Notes under the pieces: model-generated
Seen by the model: the letters and a program-made list of their open reading frames with translations, nothing else
Database searches by the model: none
Told to the model about the DNA's origin: nothing
Assembly: GCF_019891175.1 (NCBI RefSeq)
Contig: NZ_CP072600.1
Coordinates: 1,674,001-1,738,000, forward strand
Direction of reading: 5' to 3'
Length of the DNA: 64,000 nucleotides
Source of the DNA: Leptothermofonsia sichuanensis E412
GTDB lineage: Bacteria; Cyanobacteriota; Cyanobacteriia; Leptolyngbyales; Leptolyngbyaceae
Program-made: the position numbers and the translations under genes
In this document: piece after piece, positions 53,135-61,427 of the stretch
Numbering within the stretch: position 1 is the first letter of the stretch
How the letters are laid out: each line of letters opens with the position of its first letter

Positions 53135-54523
53135 TTAATCCAGGTTAGGCATGGCCAGCACTGGCTCATTCTCACGGTCAATTCCCTTCTCAAAACCGGC
53201 GGCGGCGGCGCGAGCGCGACCTGCATGCCAGAGGTGACCAACCAGGAAGAAGAACGCCAGTACAAAGTGGGAGGTTGCCAGCCAGGAGCGAGGAGATACA
53301 TAGTTAAACGAGTTAATCTCCGTTGCCACGCCACCTACAGAGTTTAAAGAACCCAGTGGTGCATGGGTCATGTACTCGGCTGCACGGCGAGCCTGCCAGG
53401 GTTGAATGTCGTACTTGATTTTGTTCAGATCCAGTCCATTGGGTCCTCGCAGAGGCTCCAACCAGGGACCCTTGAAGTCCCAGAAACGCATGGTTTCACC
53501 ACCAAAGATGATTTCACCCGTAGGAGAACGCATCAGGTATTTACCCAGACCTGTAGGACCTTGAGCAGACGCGACATTTGCCCCCAGCCGCTGGTCACGA
53601 ATCAGGAAGGTCAGTGCCTGAGCCTGAGATGCTTCAGGACCAGTAGGACCATAGAACTCGCTAGGATAGGCGGTGTTGTTGAACCAGACAAAGCAGGCTG
53701 CAATGAAGCCCATCAGAGAGAGGGCACCCAGGCTGTAGGAAAGATATGCCTCACCAGACCAGATGAAAGCTCGACGTGCCCAACCAAAAGGTTTGGTCAG
53801 AATGTGGTAAATCCCACCACCGATGCAGATTAGGCCGATCCAGATGTGTCCACCAACGATATCTTCCAGATTGTCAACACTGACAATCCAGCCATCGCCA
53901 CCAAAGGGAGACTTCACCAGATAGCCAAAGATCACAGCGGGGTTGAGAGTCGGGTTAGTCACGACCCGTACATCACCGCCGCCCGGTGCCCAGGTATCAT
54001 ACAAGCCACCAAAGGCCATGGCTTTGGCAACCAGTAACAGAGCACCACAACCCAGAAGGATCAGGTGATAGCCAATGATATTGGTCATCTGGTTCTTATC
54101 GCGCCAGTCATAGCCAAAGAAGCTGGAGTATCCTTCCAGTGTTTCAGGACCACGAACTGCGTGATAGATACCACCAATCCCAAGAACAGCGGACGAAATC
54201 AGGTGCAAGACACCTACTACAAAGTAGGGAAAGGTATCAATGACGTCGCCACCGGGACCGACACCCCAACCCAGGGTCGCCAGGTGGGGCAGCAGGATCA
54301 AGCCTTGCTCATACATCGGCTTCTCTGGGATGAAGTGGGCAACCTCAAACAAAGTCATTGCCCCAGCCCAGAACACAATCAGGCCGGCGTGAGCGACGTG
54401 AGCGCCCAACAGCTTACCAGACAGATTAATCAAACGGGCATTACCTGCCCACCAGGCAAACCCAGACGACTCGAGGTCGCGGTTGCCAGCAGCAACAAAT
54501 GAACCACTAGAGAGCGTTACCAC
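53135..54523 (-). CDS. psbC: Photosystem II CP43 chlorophyll apoprotein
   Basis: A 462-residue inner-antenna protein with six membrane helices that binds about 13 chlorophylls and gives a ligand to the Mn cluster. The start is GTG at 54523 ([13 protein letters not shown]), as in other cyanobacteria. An ATG at 54559 or 54601 inside psbD is not used, judging by the GAGGAGG 9 bases before the GTG. The [20 protein letters not shown] region and the Mn-ligand loop [20 protein letters not shown] are intact. It ends [16 protein letters not shown]. It overlaps psbD by 17 bases. Confidence 0.98.
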   Translation of the reverse strand: MVTLSSGSFVAAGNRDLESSGFAWWAGNARLINLSGKLLGAHVAHAGLIVFWAGAMTLFEVAHFIPEKPMYEQGLILLPHLATLGWGVGPGGDVIDTFPYFVVGVLHLISSAVLGIGGIYHAVRGPETLEGYSSFFGYDWRDKNQMTNIIGYHLILLGCGALLLVAKAMAFGGLYDTWAPGGGDVRVVTNPTLNPAVIFGYLVKSPFGGDGWIVSVDNLEDIVGGHIWIGLICIGGGIYHILTKPFGWARRAFIWSGEAYLSYSLGALSLMGFIAACFVWFNNTAYPSEFYGPTGPEASQAQALTFLIRDQRLGANVASAQGPTGLGKYLMRSPTGEIIFGGETMRFWDFKGPWLEPLRGPNGLDLNKIKYDIQPWQARRAAEYMTHAPLGSLNSVGGVATEINSFNYVSPRSWLATSHFVLAFFFLVGHLWHAGRARAAAAGFEKGIDRENEPVLAMPNLD

Positions 54524-55565
54524 GAGGTAGAACCTCCTCAGGGAAGATAAACTTTTCATGGGGCTGATCCTGAGGTGCCATCCAGGCGCGGATGCCCTCA
54601 TTCAGCAGAATGTTCTTCGTGTAGAACGTTTCAAATTCAGGGTCTTCGGCAGCCCGCAATTCCTGCGACACAAAGTCGTATGCCCGCAGGTTCAGCGCCA
54701 GACCCACAATGCCCACACTCGCCATCCACAACCCGGTCACGGGCACAAACAGCATGAAGAAGTGCAGCCACCGTTTGTTGGAAAAGGCAATCCCAAAAAT
54801 CTGGGACCAGAAGCGGTTGGCCGTCACCATCGAATAGGTTTCTTCCGACTGGGTTGGCTCGAAGGCCCGGAACGTGTTGGCTTGCTCGCTGTCCTGGAAC
54901 AGAGTGTTCTCCACGGTCGCACCGTGAATCGCACACAGCAGTGCTCCCCCCAGAATCCCCGCCACACCCATCATGTGGAATGGATTCAGGGTGAAGTTGT
55001 GGAACCCTTGCACGAACAGGATGAACCGGAAAATCCCCGCTACCCCAAAGCTGGGCGCAAAGAACCAGCTCGACTGTCCCAGCGGGTACATCAGAAACAC
55101 GCTGACAAAGACCGCGATCGGGCCGGTGAAGGCGATCGCGTTGTAGGGGCGAATCCCCACCAGGCGAGCAATCTCTATCTGGCGCAGACAGAAGCCAATC
55201 AGACCAAAGGCTCCGTGCAGAGCCACAAAGGTCCATAGGCCCCCAATCTGACACCAGCGGGTGAAGTCCCCTTGCGCTTCTGGTCCCCACAGAAACAGCA
55301 GGGAGTGTCCGAAGCTATCCGCCGGGGTGGAGACCGCAACGGTCAAAAAGTTGCAGCCTTCCAGATAGGAAGAGGCCAGTCCGTGGGTATACCAGGAAGT
55401 GACAAAGGTGGTGCCAGTCAGCCAACCGCCCAACGCCAGGTAAGCGCAGGGGAACAGTAGCAGACCGGACCAGCCGATGAAGACGAAGCGATCGCGCTTC
55501 AGCCAGTCGTCGAGAACGTCGAACCATCCTCGATCAGCAGGCGCACGTCCGACTGCGGTGATCAT
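54507..55565 (-). CDS. psbD: Photosystem II reaction centre protein D2
   Basis: A 352-residue core protein with five membrane helices that, with D1, carries the primary charge separation, the QA quinone and the redox-active TyrD. It starts [64 protein letters not shown] (His ligands to P680 and non-haem iron) and the C-terminal [10 protein letters not shown] are present. It is the first gene of the psbDC operon. The upstream 800-base gap holds its promoter and a family 1 repeat. Confidence 0.98.
   Translation of the reverse strand: MITAVGRAPADRGWFDVLDDWLKRDRFVFIGWSGLLLFPCAYLALGGWLTGTTFVTSWYTHGLASSYLEGCNFLTVAVSTPADSFGHSLLFLWGPEAQGDFTRWCQIGGLWTFVALHGAFGLIGFCLRQIEIARLVGIRPYNAIAFTGPIAVFVSVFLMYPLGQSSWFFAPSFGVAGIFRFILFVQGFHNFTLNPFHMMGVAGILGGALLCAIHGATVENTLFQDSEQANTFRAFEPTQSEETYSMVTANRFWSQIFGIAFSNKRWLHFFMLFVPVTGLWMASVGIVGLALNLRAYDFVSQELRAAEDPEFETFYTKNILLNEGIRAWMAPQDQPHEKFIFPEEVLPRGNAL
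54521..54539 (-). promoter_or_regulatory. psbC ribosome-binding site inside the psbD 3' end
   Basis: GAGGAGG (54539-54533 on the minus strand) lies 9 bases before the GTG at 54523-54521. The psbD stop TAG falls 17 bases after the GTG starts, the arrangement known from cyanobacteria and plastids. Confidence 0.85.
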
Positions 55566-55660
55566 AGGAAAAAATCCTCTAGTTTTACTAAAATGGCAGG
55601 TTTTCTAGAGTGAACAGGGTTTATATGTCTATACATCATAGGAGAAATCAGTTTTTTTAC
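55566..55660 (-). promoter_or_regulatory. psbD leader and probable promoter region
   Basis: On the minus strand the leader reads through TATGTATAGACATATAAACC (about 55615-55640), which contains -10-like hexamers. AGAGGATTTTTTCCT immediately precedes the ATG, with GAGG as the ribosome site. A -35 box is not clear, so the start point is an inference. The remainder of 55661-56028 has no gene that I can support. Confidence 0.35.
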
Positions 55661-56028
55661 AAACTGATACGTAGTGTCTCAGAATCCCAGTTGCGTAAAG
55701 TTTTGCGAAGACAAGTCTTGACAAAGTGCTTACAGATATTTCCAGTTCGGTGTTACTGCCATTAATTCGCCCCAATTCTCCAGGTTGCCTGGCAGTGATT
55801 AGGACAAAATGTGGCTCTGGAGTTCGACAAATTAAGCAATAATACTTATCTCGGACAGGGATTCATAATGATGAGCTTTATATTTATTCAATATTGATAA
55901 ATAAAATTTAACCTTCCAAATTGGTTGATAGCGACTAATTGGGGATTGACAGTCTGAAGTTCCAGGTCTTTGGAGTTCGGAATGCATAACAGCCAGAATT
56001 TTTCATTCCAACGGCACAAAGATACTTT

Positions 56029-56160
56029 AAGGATGGCGGATTAAATAAACCGAAGAACTTAAAGGTTCTACCACAGAGACCCGCAGGGCATAGAGGAATA
56101 GTTCTTATGTTCCCTGCGCCTCTGGGGTGAAGGTTCAGGTCATAAAATCCTGATTCCTGA
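56029..56160. repeat. Interspersed inverted repeat, family 1 (copy G)
   Basis: AAGGATGGCGGATTAAATAA to CATAAAATCCTGATTCCTGA, with inner arms CTACCACAGAGACCCGCAGG and CCTGCGCCTCTGGGGTGAAG. The middle differs from other copies but both arms have changed together (CCCGCAGG against CCTGCG). It lies between psbD and ycf4. Confidence 0.75.
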
Positions 56161-56388
56161 GACCCAATTCGTCAGAATGCAGTGCCGGACACCCACCTCT
56201 GCACGCCGCTGCTGACTAACGCCTATCATCATCTAAAATCAAGACTGGAACCAAACTCTGCATCTATTCAAAAAGGTGTAGACATACTTTGTTGACGGCT
56301 GCTTTGCGTTTGATTGAAATCAACCTCTGGTGGGTTTTGTGGGTCTTAGAGAACAAAGAGAACAAATATTTTTTTAGAGCACAGTACT

Positions 56389-56955
56389 ATGACTGGTCAG
56401 ACAGCTTCTTTAGAAAATCGAGTCCTGCGTCAAGAAATTCTCGGCTCCCGTCGGTTCAGCAATTATTTCTGGGCAACTGTGGTCTCTATTGGTGGCACCG
56501 GGTTTTTGCTGGCAGCTATTTCCAGTTATTTTCATGTCAACCTGTTGCCCTTTTCTGATCCCACGAAACTTATATTCATTCCTCAGGGAATTGCAATGGG
56601 TTTCTACGGATTGTTGGGGATTCTGTTCAGTCTTTATCTATGGGTCATGATCTTGCTGGATGTTGGGGGCGGTTACAACGAATTCAACAAAAACACCGGA
56701 ACCATTAAGATTTTTCGTTGGGGGTTTCCGGGGAAAAATCGCAAGATTGAGATTGATCGCAAGATTGAAGATGTTCAGTCGGTCCGGGTGGAATTGAAAG
56801 AGGGGCTAAATCCAAAACGTGCTCTGTATTTGCGGGTAAAGGGAATGCGCGATATTCCTCTGACCAGGGTTGGGCGGCCGATCGCCCTCTCTGAACTGGA
56901 AAACCAGGGTGCTTCTCTGGCACGCTTTCTGGAAGTTCCTCTGGAAGGACTATAG
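56389..56955 (+). CDS. ycf4: Photosystem I assembly protein Ycf4
   Basis: A 188-residue thylakoid protein with two membrane helices (YFWATVVSIGGTGFLLAAISS and FIPQGIAMGFYGLLGILFSLY) and a soluble C-terminal domain (YNEFNKNTGTIKIFRWGFPGKNR). It scaffolds assembly of PSI core subunits. Length is typical (about 184-188). It is divergent from psbDC, an arrangement common in cyanobacteria. A GTG/ATG upstream frame from 56289 is an overlapping shadow. Confidence 0.97.
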   Translation: MTGQTASLENRVLRQEILGSRRFSNYFWATVVSIGGTGFLLAAISSYFHVNLLPFSDPTKLIFIPQGIAMGFYGLLGILFSLYLWVMILLDVGGGYNEFNKNTGTIKIFRWGFPGKNRKIEIDRKIEDVQSVRVELKEGLNPKRALYLRVKGMRDIPLTRVGRPIALSELENQGASLARFLEVPLEGL

Positions 56956-57002
56956 AGTTTCACGGTCTGGAATGGTTTGTTTGAATTTTTAAGGTGGAGA
57001 TT

Positions 57003-57773
57003 ATGCTGAAGGCTCTTCGACGCTGGATGGTCCTGGTTCTGATGACAGGTGCGCTGCTAATTGGCGGGTGTTTCCCTAACAATGGTGTTGATCAGCAGTC
57101 ATCTGCCAGTCCATCTCCCGGTCAACCAGCCACTTCCCCTGCTAATCAGGAGAATGGTCCTCAGGCGGCTAATCTGCCCCGGCTGGAGGGTCCAGCAACG
57201 GTGGCACTGGTTGTTAAAGGGCAAACCATTGTCATGGAGTTGGATGGCACAACTGCTCCGATTACAGCCGGGAATTTTGTTGATCTGGTGCAGCGAGGGT
57301 TCTATGACGGACTGGTGTTTCATCGGGTTGTGCGTGAACCGCAACCATTTGTCGTTCAGGCAGGGGATCCGCAAAGTAAAAACCCTAATTTTCCACCGGA
57401 ACAGTTAGGCACTGGTAGTTTTATTGACCCGGCAACATCCCAGGCTCGCTATATTCCTCTGGAGATTCAGCCGGAGGGAGCCAAAACTCCGGTTTATCAT
57501 CAGACGTTTGAAACGGCTGGAATTAATTCTCCACCCAAGTTGAGGCACAGGCGCGGGGCTGTAGCAATGGCACGTTCTGCGTTTCCAGACTCGGCATCTT
57601 CCCAGTTCTACATTACGCTGGCAGATGCTAATTTTCTGGATGGGAGCTATGCCGTATTTGGTTATGTGACTGAGGGGATGGATGTGGTTGATAAGATTCA
57701 GCAGGGCGATCGCATCGAGTCAATGAAGGTCCTGAAAGGAGCAGATAGCCTGAAGCGAGAGGGTCAATCCTAG
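57003..57773 (+). CDS. Lipoprotein cyclophilin-type peptidyl-prolyl isomerase
   Basis: A 256-residue protein from ATG 57003, preceded by AAGGTGGAG; a GTG at 56994 is part of that site. The N-terminus (LRRWMVLVLMTGALLIGGC) is a lipoprotein signal with the lipidated Cys at about residue 20. A low-complexity Ser/Pro/Gln linker follows. The cyclophilin domain has GNFVDLVQRGFYDGLVFHRVV and FVVQAGDP, then RRGAVAMARS and SSQFYITLADANFLDGSYAVFGYV. The active-site Arg is in FHRVV and Gln in VVQAG. It lies 47 bases after ycf4 and probably shares its transcript, suggesting a role near thylakoid assembly. Confidence 0.92.
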   Translation: MLKALRRWMVLVLMTGALLIGGCFPNNGVDQQSSASPSPGQPATSPANQENGPQAANLPRLEGPATVALVVKGQTIVMELDGTTAPITAGNFVDLVQRGFYDGLVFHRVVREPQPFVVQAGDPQSKNPNFPPEQLGTGSFIDPATSQARYIPLEIQPEGAKTPVYHQTFETAGINSPPKLRHRRGAVAMARSAFPDSASSQFYITLADANFLDGSYAVFGYVTEGMDVVDKIQQGDRIESMKVLKGADSLKREGQS

Positions 57774-57867
57774 AATTCAGGGCGATCGCCCATTACCAAA
57801 CCAGTCCAAAGTTTTCTGGACACTTCCTCAGCCAATCCTCTTCACTTCTTCAGCCTGAGTTCTCTCT

Positions 57868-57964
57868 AAGGATGGAGGATTTAATAACCTGTAGAGCCAA
57901 CCACAAAGGCACAAAGGACACAAAGCAAGTTCCTTCTTGCAGGTTATTTAATTCTTATTCCTTA
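57868..57964. repeat. Family 1 repeat, short subfamily (copy H)
   Basis: AAGGATGGAGGATTTAATAA, the core CCACAAAGGCACAAAGGACA, and the end GGTTATTTAATTCTTATTCC. It separates the cyclophilin gene from the ketoacyl synthase gene by 14 bases on the right side. Confidence 0.65.
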
Positions 57965-57977
57965 AGTCCAAAAAATT

Positions 57978-59135
57978 ATGGAGGTTGTAGTTACAGGAAT
58001 TGGGCTTCTCTCGGCACTGGGGGAACTTGAAAGTACCTGGGAAAGTTTACTGGCTGGGAAATCAGGGATTGCATTCCAGCGGCCATTTTTAGAATTAAAG
58101 CCGTTGCCAGTGGCATTGATTCATGAAACTCCAGTTGATCTAGCCTGGTTAACTCAACAGGTAGTTGGGTCAGCCTTGAAGGATGCAGGATTGTCTCCAC
58201 CGTTGCTCGATTGTGGGGTTGTCGTAGGTTCCAGTCGAGGAAATCAGGGGCAATGGGAGAACCTGGCAAGGGGGGATACGCCAGCAAGGAGAGGGACCGG
58301 GCGTCCGTTGGGGCCTGATCTGGATACGCTGGATTGGCTGGAAACGTTGCCCCATGCCGCGGCGATCGCCACTGCCCGCTATATTCAAACAACAGCAATG
58401 GTATTGTCCCCTATGGCAGCCTGTGCCACAGGGTTGTGGGCGATCGCCCAGGGATATGAACTGATCCGGACAGGGCAATGTCAGCAGGTCCTGGCGGGCG
58501 GCATGGAAGCGCCGATTACGCCCCTGACCCTGACTGGATTTGACCGCATGGGTGCCCTGGCAAAAATGGGGGCTTATCCGTTTGATCGGCAGCGGCAGGG
58601 TTTGGTGCTGGGAGAAGGGGGGGCAGTGCTGGTGCTGGAATCGGTTGATTCTGCCAGACGACGAGGTGCCAGAATTTACGGGCAAATCCTGGGTTTCGGG
58701 TTAACGGCAGATGGATACCATGTCAGTGCTCCAGAGCCAGGAAGCCGAGGGGCGATTGCTGCCGTAAAGCAATGCCTGGAGCGGAGTGGACTTTCCCCCA
58801 ATCAAATTGACTATGTCCATGCCCACGGCACAGCCACTCAGTTAAACGACCACAATGAAGCTATTCTGCTGCAACATCTGTTTCCCAACGGGGTGTGGGT
58901 AAGTTCTACGAAGGGTGCAACCGGACACACGATTGGGGCATCGGGAGCATTGGGAGTTGCTTTCTGTCTGATGGCATTGAAGCATCAAACCCTGCCACCC
59001 TGCGTTGGGTTGAGACAACCTGCATTTAACCTGAACTTTGTCAAAACGGCTGACCGTCAGCCCGTTCACCATACCCTGTGTCTCAGCTTTGGGTTTGGGG
59101 GACAAAATGGCGCAATTGCGATCGCCAGTTATTAA
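57978..59135 (+). CDS. Beta-ketoacyl-ACP synthase II-like enzyme
   Basis: A 385-residue thiolase-fold condensing enzyme for fatty-acid elongation. It begins MEVVVTGIGLLSALGELEST. The catalytic Cys lies in SPMAACATGLWAIAQGYELI, the first His in YVHAHGTATQLND, the second in STKGATGHTIGASGAL, and the C-terminal SFGFGGQNGAIAIASY is typical. At 385 residues it is shorter than FabF (about 412) and diverged, so it is probably the second KAS of cyanobacteria rather than the main fabF. Its last 4 bases overlap the convergent lnt. Confidence 0.9.
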   Translation: MEVVVTGIGLLSALGELESTWESLLAGKSGIAFQRPFLELKPLPVALIHETPVDLAWLTQQVVGSALKDAGLSPPLLDCGVVVGSSRGNQGQWENLARGDTPARRGTGRPLGPDLDTLDWLETLPHAAAIATARYIQTTAMVLSPMAACATGLWAIAQGYELIRTGQCQQVLAGGMEAPITPLTLTGFDRMGALAKMGAYPFDRQRQGLVLGEGGAVLVLESVDSARRRGARIYGQILGFGLTADGYHVSAPEPGSRGAIAAVKQCLERSGLSPNQIDYVHAHGTATQLNDHNEAILLQHLFPNGVWVSSTKGATGHTIGASGALGVAFCLMALKHQTLPPCVGLRQPAFNLNFVKTADRQPVHHTLCLSFGFGGQNGAIAIASY

Positions 59136-60886
59136 TCCATCTGCGGGCGGGCAGCAATGGCCTGTTTCAGCCAGATCACTGCCACGATGCCTGCCAGGAG
59201 TGGCGTCAGCCAGTCTCCCCAGCGCACATATAAGGTCTGGGTCTGGCGGCGACCAATCCTTTCGACATGAAGTTCATAGGTATTGGGCTGGGAGCGCCAG
59301 ATCACCCGGCCATGTGGGTCAATGATGCCAGAGTAACCTGTGTTGGTGGCTCGAATTGCCCAGCGATCGGTTTCAATTGCCCGCATCAGGTCCTGAGCCT
59401 GATGTTGTGCCATGAGTACCTCGCTGTAGGGATCGAGGTTGGAAGCCGTCAGAATGAACTGTCCGCCTTCAACGGCCTGTGCCCGGAAGAGTGCCGGAAA
59501 AGCAGATTCGTAGCAAATACTGGCGATCGCCCGCCCAAAGGGAGTATCAAACCGTTGGGCGGAAGTCCCCGCCATCATGTCGGCTTCAATCGGTGAGAGC
59601 CGATTAATCAGCCCTCCCAGTATCTCCTGCAGGGGAACATACTCGCCCAGGGGCACCAGCTTAATCTTGTGATACTGGCTGTAGGTCTCACCGCTGCCAG
59701 TCAGAGTTAACAGACTTTGAGCCACTCTGCCCCCATAGGAAGTAAAAGTTCCCAGCCAGGCCACTACCCCCTGATCAATTACTGCCGGATAAAAAGGATG
59801 GGACTGTTTATTCGTTTCATCCCACAGCACTGGCAATGCCCCCTCAGGTGTCAACACCGCATCCACTCCCTGCCCTGCCAGTATCTGGTAGCCATTAACA
59901 TAAGCCTGAATGGCGCGGCGCACCCCGGCTGGCGAGAGTTTAACTCGAGTTGGCACATTGCCCTGAATAATTCCAACCTTCAAACCAGTCTGGTCAGAAT
60001 CGATGAGTGGCTGATTGTACAACCCAAAGCCAACCAGGTGAAGTGCCATCCCAAAGGAAATCGCCAGCGTTAACAATAAATAGGGTGACGACATTTGAGC
60101 CTGAGGATTGGGATACCGCTGCGTTTCCATGCCACTGCGTGTCCGGATTTTTCCTGTCGCATCCACGTTGCCCAATAACCGTTTCCTGGCTGTCCGATAA
60201 CCGATCCACGCTTCTGCTAACAATCCATTAACGGCCACAATCGCCGCGGTCACCACTGAAGGCCCAGAGAGCCGCCCCAGGTGCAGGATGGCCAGGTTCC
60301 CTGGACTTTGGGTATAGGAGAGAGATGTCCAGTAGAGCGAACCCAGGCTCCAGACCCACTCCAGGCTGCACCAGAGTGCTGTTGCAAGGAGAATGCGAGC
60401 ATAGGGGAAGACAGAGGGAGGAAAATGAAAGGGGGGAGCTGTGAGTTTTCTGACAGCCCATACCCAGATGACCACCAGGACTGCACCCCAAAGGGTGATG
60501 AATGCCCAACAAAAGAGGGTCACGGCCACACTCCCTATCCACGACATGCCTAACCAGGTCAGAGGATGAAGTCCAGTAATCCAGGAAAGCGCTAAACCGT
60601 GATAGCCAATGCCCCAGGCGAGGGCAAGGGCGTGGGTTGGGCTGCGATGGGAGCGTGGCACCCCAACTCGACTGGGCACCTGCCGGGCATCTGAGCGTTC
60701 ATTTATAGACTCAGGTGGTTGGTGTGGGGTGGCCGTTATGGAATCGGCACCGAATGCCAGCACCCAAAGAGGAACGAGAGCAACCCACGCCAGGGAAAAA
60801 ACATTCAGGGGAGCTGTTGCCAGTGCCATTAAAATTCCGCTACCCAGGGCGATCGCCAGCGGCAGCAAGGGATTTTTGGCAAGCAT
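59132..60886 (-). CDS. lnt: Apolipoprotein N-acyltransferase
   Basis: A 584-residue membrane enzyme that N-acylates the lipidated cysteine of apolipoproteins. The start at ATG 60886 (MLAKNPLLPLAIALGSGILM) gives a clean first helix; an upstream start at 60952 is also open. The N-terminal 260 residues hold about six helices. The carbon-nitrogen hydrolase domain shows the catalytic Glu in LTPEGALPVLWDE, Lys in HKIKLVPLGEYVPLQ and Cys in ASICYESAFP. It is longer than E. coli Lnt (512) because of loops. The window encodes several lipoproteins that may be its substrates. Confidence 0.94.
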   Translation of the reverse strand: MLAKNPLLPLAIALGSGILMALATAPLNVFSLAWVALVPLWVLAFGADSITATPHQPPESINERSDARQVPSRVGVPRSHRSPTHALALAWGIGYHGLALSWITGLHPLTWLGMSWIGSVAVTLFCWAFITLWGAVLVVIWVWAVRKLTAPPFHFPPSVFPYARILLATALWCSLEWVWSLGSLYWTSLSYTQSPGNLAILHLGRLSGPSVVTAAIVAVNGLLAEAWIGYRTARKRLLGNVDATGKIRTRSGMETQRYPNPQAQMSSPYLLLTLAISFGMALHLVGFGLYNQPLIDSDQTGLKVGIIQGNVPTRVKLSPAGVRRAIQAYVNGYQILAGQGVDAVLTPEGALPVLWDETNKQSHPFYPAVIDQGVVAWLGTFTSYGGRVAQSLLTLTGSGETYSQYHKIKLVPLGEYVPLQEILGGLINRLSPIEADMMAGTSAQRFDTPFGRAIASICYESAFPALFRAQAVEGGQFILTASNLDPYSEVLMAQHQAQDLMRAIETDRWAIRATNTGYSGIIDPHGRVIWRSQPNTYELHVERIGRRQTQTLYVRWGDWLTPLLAGIVAVIWLKQAIAARPQMD

Positions 60887-61149
60887 AGAGAGCTGTATAT
60901 CAGGAAGTCGAATGTCTGAGAACAGAGGAATCGTAAGGTATCGTCCATGCAAAGACTAACACAGTAGTACCGCAAGGCCGAAGGATGTAGGGCTATGCCC
61001 GTGCGCAGCAGGTCGAAGGATGGAAGGAAATTCCGGGACACGCAAAGGTTTCTGCCTTAGTAAAGCAGGTAGGTTACTTCCGCCTCAGAGTATTCAGAGT
61101 ATGTAGTCTGTCAAGCATTATTCCTGGGGTTAAAACCTGGGGTTGAAAA

Positions 61150-61245
61150 TCCCCAAATAATATCCCTTGTAGAACTCACCACAAAGGCACAAAGGACACA
61201 AAGCTAATTCCTGGTGATTGTTGTGTCTTTATGGTTCTGTTTTAT
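61150..61245. repeat. Family 1 repeat, short subfamily (copy J)
   Basis: CCACAAAGGCACAAAGGACA is followed by ACAAAGCTAATTCCTGGTG and the decayed GTGTCTTTATGGTTCTG. It lies in the 541-base gap between lnt and the haemagglutinin-like gene, and I see no other feature in that gap. Confidence 0.6.
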
Positions 61246-61427
61246 TATGCTGGGATTAACTACCGTGCCACACCAGTCCTGCGATAGGGAACATAGTACC
61301 CGGTCGGGTACTCGCAGGATACAGGTAAGATCTCTCACAATCAGGGGCAGACGCATTGATTCAGCAGGCTTCAATCTCTTCAGGTCTGTATGAATCGCCA
61401 GATTCAGTCACGTTGTTTGAGGCTCCT

